From Linyphia triangularis (lineage: Eukaryota; Arthropoda; Arachnida; Araneae; Linyphiidae): a stretch of DNA of 64,000 nt. The position numbers were made by a program, and so were the translations under genes. The stretch lies in assembly GCA_963978545.1 (NCBI GenBank), contig OZ021723.1:5400273-5464272 (forward strand), in the 5' to 3' direction. A model generated the notes under the pieces. That model searched no databases. It had not been told where the DNA came from and saw only the letters and a program-made list of their open reading frames with translations. This document shows positions 45,801 through 57,800 of the stretch, in pieces. How positions within the stretch are numbered: position 1 is the stretch's first letter; every line of letters begins with the position of its first letter.

Positions 45801-48800
45801 TAAACGAGGTCCAGTTTCCCCTTGAAAGATTTTCCGGAAGGAATGGAGCATTTGAAATTATAGTACATATAGTCTAGTGTCAATAGTCGATATACCTGGG
45901 GGGGGGGGGGAGGAGTTTAGTATGCTTCCTTCCATTCGAGTTATAAACGAGGTCCAGTTTCCCCTTGAAAGATTTTCCGGAAGGAATGGAGCATTTGAAA
46001 TTATAGTACATATAGTCTAGTGTCAATAGTCGATATACCTGGGGGGGGGGGGGAGGAGTTTTGTATGCTTCCTTCCATTCGAGTTATAAACGAGGTCCAG
46101 TTTCCCCTTGAAAGATTTTCCGGAAGGAATGGAGCATTTGAAATTATAGTACATATAGTCTAGTGTCAATAGTCGATATACCTGGGGGGGGGGGGGAGGA
46201 GTTTTGTATGCTTCCTTCCATTCGAGTTATAAACGAGGTCCAGTTTCCCCTTGAAAGATTTTCCGGAAGGAATGGAGCATTTGAAATTATAGTACATATA
46301 GTCTAGTGTCAATAGTCGATATACCTGGGGGGGGGGGGAGGAGTTTTGTATGCTTCCTTCCATTCGAGTTATAAACGAGGTCCAGTTTCCCCTTGAAAGA
46401 TTTTCCGGAAGGAATGGAGCATTTGAAATTATAGTACATATAGTCTAGTGTCAATAGTCGATATACCTGGGGGGGGGGGGAGGAGTTTTGTATGCTTCCT
46501 TCCATTCGAGTTATAAACGAGGTCCAGTTTCCCCTTGAAAGATTTTCCGGAAGGAATGGAGCATTTGAAATTATAGTACATATAGTCTAGTGTCAATAGT
46601 CGATATACCTGGGGGGGGGGGGAGGAGTTTTGTATGCTTCCTTCCATTCGAGTTATAAACGAGGTCCAGTTTCCCCTTGAAAGATTTTCCGGAAGGAATG
46701 GAGCATTTGAAATTATAGTACATATAGTCTAGTGTCAATAGTCGATATACCTGGGGGGGGGGGGGAGGAGTTTTGTATGCTTCCTTCCATTCGAGTTATA
46801 AACGAGGTCCAGTTTCCCCTTGAAAGATTTTCCGGAAGGAATGGAGCATTTGAAATTATAGTACATATAGTCTAGTGTCAATAGTCGATATACCTGGGGG
46901 GGGGGGAGGAGTTTTGTATGCTTCCTTCCATTCGAGTTATAAACGAGGTCCAGTTTCCCCTTGAAAGATTTTCCGGAAGGAATGGAGCATTTGAAATTAT
47001 AGTCTAGTGTCAATAGTCGATATACCTGGGGGGGGGGGGAGGAGTTTTGTATGCTTCCTTCCATTCGAGTTATAAACGAGGTCCAGTTTCCCCTTGAAAG
47101 ATTTTCCGGAAGGAATGGAGCATTTGAAATTATAGTACATATAGTCTAGTGTCAATAGTCGATATACCTGGGGGGGGGGAGGAGTTTTGTATGCTTCCTT
47201 CCATTCGAGTTATAAACGAGGTCCAGTTTCCCCTTGAAAGATTTTCCGGAAGGAATGGAGCATTTGAAATTATAGTACATATAGTCTAGTGTCAATAGTC
47301 GATATACCTGGGGGGGGGGGAGGAGTTTAGTATGCTTCCTTCCATTCGAGTTATAAACGAGGTCCAGTTTCCCCTTGAAAGATTTTCCGGAAGGAATGGA
47401 GCATTTGAAATTATAGTACATATAGTCTAGTGTCAATAGTCGATATACCTGGGGGGGGGGGAGGAGTTTAGTATGCTTCCTTCCATTCGAGTTATAAACG
47501 AGGTCCAGTTTCCCCTTGAAAGATTTTCCGGAAGGAATGGAGCATTTGAAATTATAGTACATATAGTCTAGTGTCAATAGTCGATATACCTGGGGGGGGG
47601 GGGAGGAGTTTTGTATGCTTCCTTCCATTCGAGTTATAAACGAGGTCCAGTTTCCCCTTGAAAGATTTTCCGGAAGGAATGGAGCATTTGAAATTATAGT
47701 ACATATAGTCTAGTGTCAATAGTCGATATACCTGGGGGGGGGGGGAGGAGTTTTGTATGCTTCCTTCCATTCGAGTTATAAACGAGGTCCAGTTTCCCCT
47801 TGAAAGATTTTCCGGAAGGAATGGAGCATTTGAAATTATAGTACATATAGTCTAGTGTCAATAGTCGATATACCTGGGGGGGGGGGGGAGGAGTTTTGTA
47901 TGCTTCCTTCCATTCGAGTTATAAACGAGGTCCAGTTTCCCCTTGAAAGATTTTCCGGAAGGAATGGAGCATTTGAAATTATAGTACATATAGTCTAGTG
48001 TCAATAGTCGATATACCTGGGGGGGGGGGGGAGGAGTTTTGTATGCTTCCTTCCATTCGAGTTATAAACGAGGTCCAGTTTCCCCTTGAAAGATTTTCCG
48101 GAAGGAATGGAGCATTTGAAATTATAGTACATATAGTCTAGTGTCAATAGTCGATATACCTGGGGGGGGGGGGGAGGAGTTTTGTATGCTTCCTTCCATT
48201 CGAGTTATAAACGAGGTCCAGTTTCCCCTTGAAAGATTTTCCGGAAGGAATGGAGCATTTGAAATTATAGTACATATAGTCTAGTGTCAATAGTCGATAT
48301 ACCTGGGGGGGGGGGGGAGGAGTTTAGTATGCTTCCTTCCATTCGAGTTATAAACGAGGTCCAGTTTCCCCTTGAAAGATTTTCCGGAAGGAATGGAGCA
48401 TTTGAAATTATAGTACATATAGTCTAGTGTCAATAGTCGATATACCTGGGGGGGGGGAGGAGTTTTGTATGCTTCCTTCCATTCGAGTTATAAACGAGGT
48501 CCAGTTTCCCCTTGAAAGATTTTCCGGAAGGAATGGAGCATTTGAAATTATAGTTTCTAGTGTCAATAGTCGATATACCTGGGGGGGGGGGAGGAGTTTT
48601 GTATGCTTCCTTCCATTCAAGTTATAAACGAGGTCCAGTTTCCCCTTGAAAGATTTTCCGGAAGGAATGGAGCATTTGAAATTATAGTACATATAGTCTA
48701 GTGTCAATAGTCGATATACCTGGGGGGGGGAGGAGTTTTGTATGCTTCCTTCCATTCGAGTTATAAACGAGGTCCAGTTTCCCCTTGAAAGATTTTCCGG

Positions 48801-51800
48801 AAGGAATGGAGCGTTTGAAATTATAGTACATATAGTCTAGTGTCAATAGTCGATATACCTGGGGAGGGGGAGGAGTTTTGTATGCTTCCTTCCATTCGAG
48901 TTATAAACGAGGTCCAGTTTCCCCTTGAAAGATTTTCCGGAAGGAATGGAGCATTTGAAATTATAGTACATATAGTCTAGTGTCAATAGTCGATATACCT
49001 GGGGGGGGGGAGGAGTTTAGTATGCTTCCTTCCATTCGAGTTATAAACGAGGTCCAGTTTCCCCTTGAAAGATTTTCCGGAAGGAATGGAGCATTTGAAA
49101 TTATAGTACATATAGTCTAGTGTCAATAGTCGATATACCTGGGGGGGGGGGAGGAGTTTAGTATGCTTCCTTCCATTCGAGTTATAAACGAGGTCCAGTT
49201 TCCCCTTGAAAGATTTTCCGGAAGGAATGGAGCATTTGAAATTATAGTACATATAGTCTAGTGTCAATAGTCGATATACCTGGGGGGGGGGGAGGAGTTT
49301 AGTATGCTTCCTTCCATTCGAGTTATAAACGAGGTCCAGTTTCCCCTTGAAAGATTTTCCGGAAGGAATGGAGCGTTTGAAATTATAGTACATATAGTCT
49401 AGTGTCAATAGTCGATATACCTGGGGAGGGGGAGGAGTTTTGTATGCTTCCTTCCATTCGAGTTATAAACGAGGTCCAGTTTCCCCTTGAAAGATTTTCC
49501 GGAAGGAATGGAGCATTTGAAATTATAGTACATATAGTCTAGTGTCAATAGTCGATATACCTGGGGGGGGGGAGGAGTTTAGTATGCTTCCTTCCATTCG
49601 AGTTATAAACGAGGTCCAGTTTCCCCTTGAAAGATTTTCCGGAAGGAATGGAGCATTTGAAATTATAGTACATATAGTCTAGTGTCAATAGTCGATATAC
49701 CTGGGGGGGGGGAGGAGTTTAGTATGCTTCCTTCCATTCGAGTTATAAACGAGGTCCAGTTTCCCCTTGAAAGATTTTCCGGAAGGAATGGAGCATTTGA
49801 AATTATAGTACATATAGTCTAGTGTCAATAGTCGATATACCTGGGGGGGGGGGGAGGAGTTTAGTATGCTTCCTTCCATTCGAGTTATAAACGAGGTCCA
49901 GTTTCCCCTTGAAAGATTTTCCGGAAGGAATGGAGCATTTGAAATTATAGTACATATAGTCTAGTGTCAATAGTCGATATACCTGGGGGGGGGGGAGGAG
50001 TTTAGTATGCTTCCTTCCATTCGAGTTATAAACGAGGTCCAGTTTCCCCTTGAAAGATTTTCCGGAAGGAATGGAGCATTTGAAATTATAGTACATATAG
50101 TCTAGTGTCAATAGTCGATATACCTGGGGGGGGGGGAGGAGTTTAGTATGCTTCCTTCCATTCGAGTTATAAACGAGGTCCAGTTTCCCCTTGAAAGATT
50201 TTCCGGAAGGAATGGAGCATTTGAAATTATAGTACATATAGTCTAGTGTCAATAGTCGATATACCTGGGGGGGGGGAGGAGTTTAGTATGCTTCCTTCCA
50301 TTCGAGTTATAAACGAGGTCCAGTTTCCCCTTGAAAGATTTTCCGGAAGGAATGGAGCATTTGAAATTATAGTACATATAGTCTAGTGTCAATAGTCGAT
50401 ATACCTGGGGGGGGGGAGGAGTTTAGTATGCTTCCTTCCATTCGAGTTATAAACGAGGTCCAGTTTCCCCTTGAAAGATTTTCCGGAAGGAATGGAGCAT
50501 TTGAAATTATAGTACATATAGTCTAGTGTCAATAGTCGATATACCTGGGGGGGGGGAGGAGTTTAGTATGCTTCCTTCCATTCGAGTTATAAACGAGGTC
50601 CAGTTTCCCCTTGAAAGATTTTCCGGAAGGAATGGAGCATTTGAAATTATAGTACATATAGTCTAGTGTCAATAGTCGATATACCTGGGGGGGGGGAGGA
50701 GTTTAGTATGCTTCCTTCCATTCGAGTTATAAACGAGGTCCAGTTTCCCCTTGAAAGATTTTCCGGAAGGAATGGAGCATTTGAAATTATAGTACATATA
50801 GTCTAGTGTCAATAGTCGATATACCTGGGGGGGGGGAGGAGTTTAGTATGCTTCCTTCCATTCGAGTTATAAACGAGGTCCAGTTTCCCCTTGAAAGATT
50901 TTCCGGAAGGAATGGAGCATTTGAAATTATAGTACATATAGTCTAGTGTCAATAGTCGATATACCTGGGGGGGGGGGAGGAGTTTAGTATGCTTCCTTCC
51001 ATTCGAGTTATAAACGAGGTCCAGTTTCCCCTTGAAAGATTTTCCGGAAGGAATGGAGCATTTGAAATTATAGTACATATAGTCTAGTGTCAATAGTCGA
51101 TATACCTGGGGGGGGGGGAGGAGTTTAGTATGCTTCCTTCCATTCGAGTTATAAACGAGGTCCAGTTTCCCCTTGAAAGATTTTCCGGAAGGAATGGAGC
51201 ATTTGAAATTATAGTACATATAGTCTAGTGTCAATAGTCGATATACCTGGGGGGGGGGGAGGAGTTTAGTATGCTTCCTTCCATTCGAGTTATAAACGAG
51301 GTCCAGTTTCCCCTTGAAAGATTTTCCGGAAGGAATGGAGCATTTGAAATTATAGTACATATAGTCTAGTGTCAATAGTCGATATACCTGGGGGGGGGGA
51401 GGAGTTTAGTATGCTTCCTTCCATTCGAGTTATAAACGAGGTCCAGTTTCCCCTTGAAAGATTTTCCGGAAGGAATGGAGCATTTGAAATTATAGTACAT
51501 ATAGTCTAGTGTCAATAGTCGATATACCTGGGGGGGGGGAGGAGTTTAGTATGCTTCCTTCCATTCGAGTTATAAACGAGGTCCAGTTTCCCCTTGAAAG
51601 ATTTTCCGGAAGGAATGGAGCATTTGAAATTATAGTACATATAGTCTAGTGTCAATAGTCGATATACCTGGGGGGGGGGAGGAGTTTAGTATGCTTCCTT
51701 CCATTCGAGTTATAAACGAGGTCCAGTTTCCCCTTGAAAGATTTTCCGGAAGGAATGGAGCACTTGAAATTATAGTACATATAGTCTAGTGTCAATAGTC

Positions 51801-54651
51801 GATATACCTGGGGGGGGGGAGGAGTTTAGTATGCTTCCTTCCATTCGAGTTATAAACGAGGTCCAGTTTCCCCTTGAAAGATTTTCCGGAAGGAATGGAG
51901 CACTTGAAATTATAGTACATATAGTCTAGTGTCAATAGTCGATATACCTGGGGGGGGGGGGAGGAGTTTAGTATGCTTCCTTCCATTCGAGTTATAAACG
52001 AGGTCCAGTTTCCCCTTGAAAGATTTTCCGGAAGGAATGGAGCACTTGAAATTATAGTACATATAGTCTAGTGTCAATAGTCGATATACCTGGGGGGGGG
52101 GGGAGGAGTTTAGTATGCTTCCTTCCATTCGAGTTATAAACGAGGTCCAGTTTCCCCTTGAAAGATTTTCCGGAAGGAATGGAGCACTTGAAATTATAGT
52201 ACATATAGTCTAGTGTCAATAGTCGATATACCTGGGGGGGGGGGGAGGAGTTTAGTATGCTTCCTTCCATTCGAGTTATAAACGAGGTCCAGTTTCCCCT
52301 TGAAAGATTTTCCGGAAGGAATGGAGCATTTGAAATTATAGTACATATAGTCTAGTGTCAATAGTCGATATACCTGGGGGGGGGGGGAGGAGTTTTGTAT
52401 GCTTCCTTCCATTCGAGTTATAAACGAGGTCCAGTTTCCCCTTGAAAGATTTTCCGGAAGGAATGGAGCACTTGAAATTATAGTACATATAGTCTAGTGT
52501 CAATAGTCGATATACCTGGGGGGGGGGGGAGGAGTTTTGTATGCTTCCTTCCATTCGAGTTATAAACGAGGTCCAGTTTCCCCTTGAAAGATTTTCCGGA
52601 AGGAATGGAGCATTTGAAATTATAGTACATATAGTCTAGTGTCAATAGTCGATATACCTGGGGGGGGGGGGGGAGGAGTTTTGTATGCTTCCTTCCATTC
52701 GAGTTATAAACGAGGTCCAGTTTCCCCTTGAAAGATTTTCCGGAAGGAATGGAGCACTTGAAATTATAGTACATATAGTCTAGTGTCAATAGTCGATATA
52801 CCTGGGGGGGGGGAGGAGTTTAGTATGCTTCCTTCCATTCGAGTTATAAACGAGGTCCAGTTTCCCCTTGAAAGATTTTCCGGAAGGAATGGAGCATTTG
52901 AAATTATAGTACATATAGTCTAGTGTCAATAGTCGATATACCTGGGGGGGGGGGGGGAGGAGTTTTGTATGCTTCCTTCCATTCGAGTTATAAACGAGGT
53001 CCAGTTTCCCCTTGAAAGATTTTCCGGAAGGAATGGAGCATTTGAAATTATAGTACATATAGTCTAGTGTCAATAGTCGATATACCTGGGGGGGGGGGGG
53101 AGGAGTTTTGTATGCTTCCTTCCATTCGAGTTATAAACGAGGTCCAGTTTCCCCTTGAAAGATTTTCCGGAAGGAATGGAGCACTTGAAATTATAGTACA
53201 TATAGTCTAGTGTCAATAGTCGATATACCTGGGGGGGGGGGGGGAGGAGTTTTGTATGCTTCCTTCCATTCGAGTTATAAACGAGGTCCAGTTTCCCCTT
53301 GAAAGATTTTCCGGAAGGAATGGAGCATTTGAAATTATAGTACATATAGTCTAGTGTCAATAGTCGATATACCTGGGGGGGGGGGGGAGGAGTTTTGTAT
53401 GCTTCCTTCCATTCGAGTTATAAACGAGGTCCAGTTTCCCCTTGAAAGATTTTCCGGAAGGAATGGAGCATTTGAAATTATAGTACATATAGTCTAGTGT
53501 CAATAGTCGATATACCTGGGGGGGGGGGGAGGAGTTTTGTATGCTTCCTTCCATTCGAGTTATAAACGAGGTCCAGTTTCCCCTTGAAAGATTTTCCGGA
53601 AGGAATGGAGCATTTGAAATTATAGTACATATAGTCTAGTGTCAATAGTCGATATACCTGGGGGGGGGGGGGAGGAGTTTTGTATGCTTCCTTCCATTCG
53701 AGTTATAAACGAGGTCCAGTTTCCCCTTGAAAGATTTTCCGGAAGGAATGGAGAATTATAGTACATATAGTCTAGTGTCAATAGTCGATATACCTGGGGG
53801 GGGGGGAGGAGTTTTGTATGCTTCCTTCCATTCGAGTTATAAACGAGGTCCAGTTTCCCCTTGAAAGATTTTCCGGAAGGAATGGAGCATTTGAAATTAT
53901 AGTACATATAGTCTAGTGTCAATAGTCGATATACCTGGGGGGGGGGGAGGAGTTTAGTATGCTTCCTTCCATTCGAGTTATAAACGAGGTCCAGTTTCCC
54001 CTTGAAAGATTTTCCGGAAGGAATGGAGCATTTGAAATTATAGTACATATAGTCTAGTGTCAATAGTCGATATACCTGGGGGGGGGGAGGAGTTTAGTAT
54101 GCTTCCTTCCATTCGAGTTATAAACGAGGTCCAGTTTCCCCTTGAAAGATTTTCCGGAAGGAATGGAGCATTTGAAATTATAGTACATATAGTCTAGTGT
54201 CAATAGTCGATATACCTGGGGGGGGGGAGGAGTTTAGTATGCTTCCTTCCATTCGAGTTATAAACGAGGTCCAGTTTCCCCTTGAAAGATTTTCCGGAAG
54301 GAATGGAGCATTTGAAATTATAGTACATATAGTCTAGTGTCAATAGTCGATATACCTGGGGGGGACTCGCATGAGGAGTTTAGTATGCTTCCTTCCATTC
54401 GAGTTATAAACGAGGTCCAGTTTCCCCTTGAAAGATTTTCCGGAAGGAATGGAGCATTTGAAATTATAGTACATATAGTCTAGTGTCAATAGTCGATATA
54501 CCTGGGGGGGGGGAGGAGTTTTGTATGCTTCCTTCCATTCGAGTTATAAACGAGGTCCAGTTTCCCCTTGAAAGATTTTCCGGAAGGAATGGAGCATTTG
54601 AAATTATAGTACATATAGTCTAGTGTCAATAGTCGATATACCTGGGGGGGG
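39801..54651 (+). repeat. Tandem satellite array, left block (about 105 units of 139-145 bp)
   Basis: Head-to-tail copies of a monomer running TCTAGTGTCAATAGTCGATA, TACCTGG with a G run, AGGAGTTTAGTATG, CTTCCTTCCATTCGAG, TTATAAACGAGGTCCAG, TTTCCCCTTGAAAG, ATTTTCCGGAAGGAATGGAG, CACTTGAAATTATAGTACAT. Units are otherwise almost identical; most length change comes from the G run (8-15). Two-state variants mark blocks: TTTAGTATG/TTTTGTATG and GCACTTG/GCATTTG. Each unit has a TTCCGGAA palindrome. No transposase, gene or promoter inside. Long - strand frames with a 47-residue period occur only where the unit is 141 bp (11 G) and are not genes. Confidence 0.98.
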
Positions 54652-54851
54652 NNNNNNNNNNNNNNNNNNNNNNNNNNNNNNNNNNNNNNNNNNNNNNNNN
54701 NNNNNNNNNNNNNNNNNNNNNNNNNNNNNNNNNNNNNNNNNNNNNNNNNNNNNNNNNNNNNNNNNNNNNNNNNNNNNNNNNNNNNNNNNNNNNNNNNNNN
54801 NNNNNNNNNNNNNNNNNNNNNNNNNNNNNNNNNNNNNNNNNNNNNNNNNNN
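54652..54851. other. Assembly gap, 200 N
   Basis: Exactly 200 unspecified bases inside the satellite, a conventional placeholder length. The real array may be longer or shorter. Confidence 0.98.
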
Positions 54852-57800
54852 TTCCGGAAGGAATGGAGCATTTGAAATTATAGTACATATAGTCTAGTGT
54901 CAATAGTCGATATACCTGGGGGGGAGGAGTTTTGTATGCTTCCTTCCATTCGAGTTATAAACGAGGTCCAGTTTCCCCTTGAAAGATTTTCCGGAAGGAA
55001 TGGAGCATTTGAAATTATAGTACATATAGTCTAGTGTCAATAGTCGATATACCTGGGGGGGAGGAGTTTTGTATGCTTCCTTCCATTCGAGTTATAAACG
55101 AGGTCCAGTTTCCCCTTGAAAGATTTTCCGGAAGGAATGGAGCATTTGAAATTATAGTACATATAGTCTAGTGTCAATAGTCGATATACCTGGGGGGGAG
55201 GAGTTTTGTATGCTTCCTTCCATTCGAGTTATAAACGAGGTCCAGTTTCCCCTTGAAAGATTTTCCGGAAGGAATGGAGCATTTGAAATTATAGTACATA
55301 TAGTCTAGTGTCAATAGTCGATATACCTGGGGGGGAGGAGTTTTGTATGCTTCCTTCCATTCGAGTTATAAACGAGGTCCAGTTTCCCCTTGAAAGATTT
55401 TCCGGAAGGAATGGAGCATTTGAAATTATAGTACATATAGTCTAGTGTCAATAGTCGATATACCTGGGGGGGAGGAGTTTTGTATGCTTCCTTCCATTCG
55501 AGTTATAAACGAGGTCCAGTTTCCCCTTGAAAGATTTTCCGGAAGGAATGGAGCATTTGAAATTATAGTACATATAGTCTAGTGTCAATAGTCGATATAC
55601 CTGGGGGGGAGGAGTTTTGTATGCTTCCTTCCATTCGAGTTATAAACGAGGTCCAGTTTCCCCTTGAAAGATTTTCCGGAAGGAATGGAGCATTTGAAAT
55701 TATAGTACATATAGTCTAGTGTCAATAGTCGATATACCTGGGGGGGAGGAGTTTTGTATGCTTCCTTCCATTCGAGTTATAAACGAGGTCCAGTTTCCCC
55801 TTGAAAGATTTTCCGGAAGGAATGGAGCATTTGAAATTATAGTACATATAGTCTAGTGTCAATAGTCGATATACCTGGGGGGGAGGAGTTTTGTATGCTT
55901 CCTTCCATTCGAGTTATAAACGAGGTCCAGTTTCCCCTTGAAAGATTTTCCGGAAGGAATGGAGCATTTGAAATTATAGTACATATAGTCTAGTGTCAAT
56001 AGTCGATATACCTGGGGGGGAGGAGTTTTGTATGCTTCCTTCCATTCGAGTTATAAACGAGGTCCAGTTTCCCCTTGAAAGATTTTCCGGAAGGAATGGA
56101 GCATTTGAAATTATAGTACATATAGTCTAGTGTCAATAGTCGATATACCTGGGGGGGAGGAGTTTTGTATGCTTCCTTCCATTCGAGTTATAAACGAGGT
56201 CCAGTTTCCCCTTGAAAGATTTTCCGGAAGGAATGGAGCATTTGAAATTATAGTACATATAGTCTAGTGTCAATAGTCGATATACCTGGGGGGGAGGAGT
56301 TTTGTATGCTTCCTTCCATTCGAGTTATAAACGAGGTCCAGTTTCCCCTTGAAAGATTTTCCGGAAGGAATGGAGCATTTGAAATTATAGTACATATAGT
56401 CTAGTGTCAATAGTCGATATACCTGGGGGGGAGGAGTTTTGTATGCTTCCTTCCATTCGAGTTATAAACGAGGTCCAGTTTCCCCTTGAAAGATTTTCCG
56501 GAAGGAATGGAGCATTTGAAATTATAGTACATATAGTCTAGTGTCAATAGTCGATATACCTGGGGGGGAGGAGTTTTGTATGCTTCCTTCCATTCGAGTT
56601 ATAAACGAGGTCCAGTTTCCCCTTGAAAGATTTTCCGGAAGGAATGGAGCATTTGAAATTATAGTACATATAGTCTAGTGTCAATAGTCGATATACCTGG
56701 GGGGAGGAGTTTTGTATGCTTCCTTCCATTCGAGTTATAAACGAGGTCCAGTTTCCCCTTGAAAGATTTTCCGGAAGGAATGGAGCATTTGAAATTATAG
56801 TACATATAGTCTAGTGTCAATAGTCGATATACCTGGGGGGGAGGAGTTTTGTATGCTTCCTTCCATTCGAGTTATAAACGAGGTCCAGTTTCCCCTTGAA
56901 AGATTTTCCGGAAGGAATGGAGCATTTGAAATTATAGTACATATAGTCTAGTGTCAATAGTCGATATACCTGGGGGGGAGGAGTTTTGTATGCTTCCTTC
57001 CATTCGAGTTATAAACGAGGTCCAGTTTCCCCTTGAAAGATTTTCCGGAAGGAATGGAGCATTTGAAATTATAGTACATATAGTCTAGTGTCAATAGTCG
57101 ATATACCTGGGGGGGAGGAGTTTTGTATGCTTCCTTCCATTCGAGTTATAAACGAGGTCCAGTTTCCCCTTGAAAGATTTTCCGGAAGGAATGGAGCATT
57201 TGAAATTATAGTACATATAGTCTAGTGTCAATAGTCGATATACCTGGGGGGGAGGAGTTTTGTATGCTTCCTTCCATTCGAGTTATAAACGAGGTCCAGT
57301 TTCCCCTTGAAAGATTTTCCGGAAGGAATGGAGCATTTGAAATTATAGTACATATAGTCTAGTGTCAATAGTCGATATACCTGGGGGGGAGGAGTTTTGT
57401 ATGCTTCCTTCCATTCGAGTTATAAACGAGGTCCAGTTTCCCCTTGAAAGATTTTCCGGAAGGAATGGAGCATTTGAAATTATAGTACATATAGTCTAGT
57501 GTCAATAGTCGATATACCTGGGGGGAGGAGTTTTGTATGCTTCCTTCCCATTCGAGTTAAAAACGAGGTCCAGTTCCCCTTGAAAGATTTTCCGGAAGGA
57601 ATGGAGCATTTGAAATTATAGTACATATAGTCTAGTGTCAATAGTCGATATACCTGGGGGGGAGGAGTTTTGTATGCTTCCTTCCATTCGAGTTATAAAC
57701 GAGGTCCAGTTTCCCCTTGAAAGATTTTCCGGAAGGAATGGAGCATTTGAAATTATAGTACATATAGTCTAGTGTCAATAGTCGATATACCTGGGGGGGA

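Noticed and set aside
54604..54903. Open frames running through the N gap
   Set aside because: They consist mostly of unknown residues and satellite sequence.
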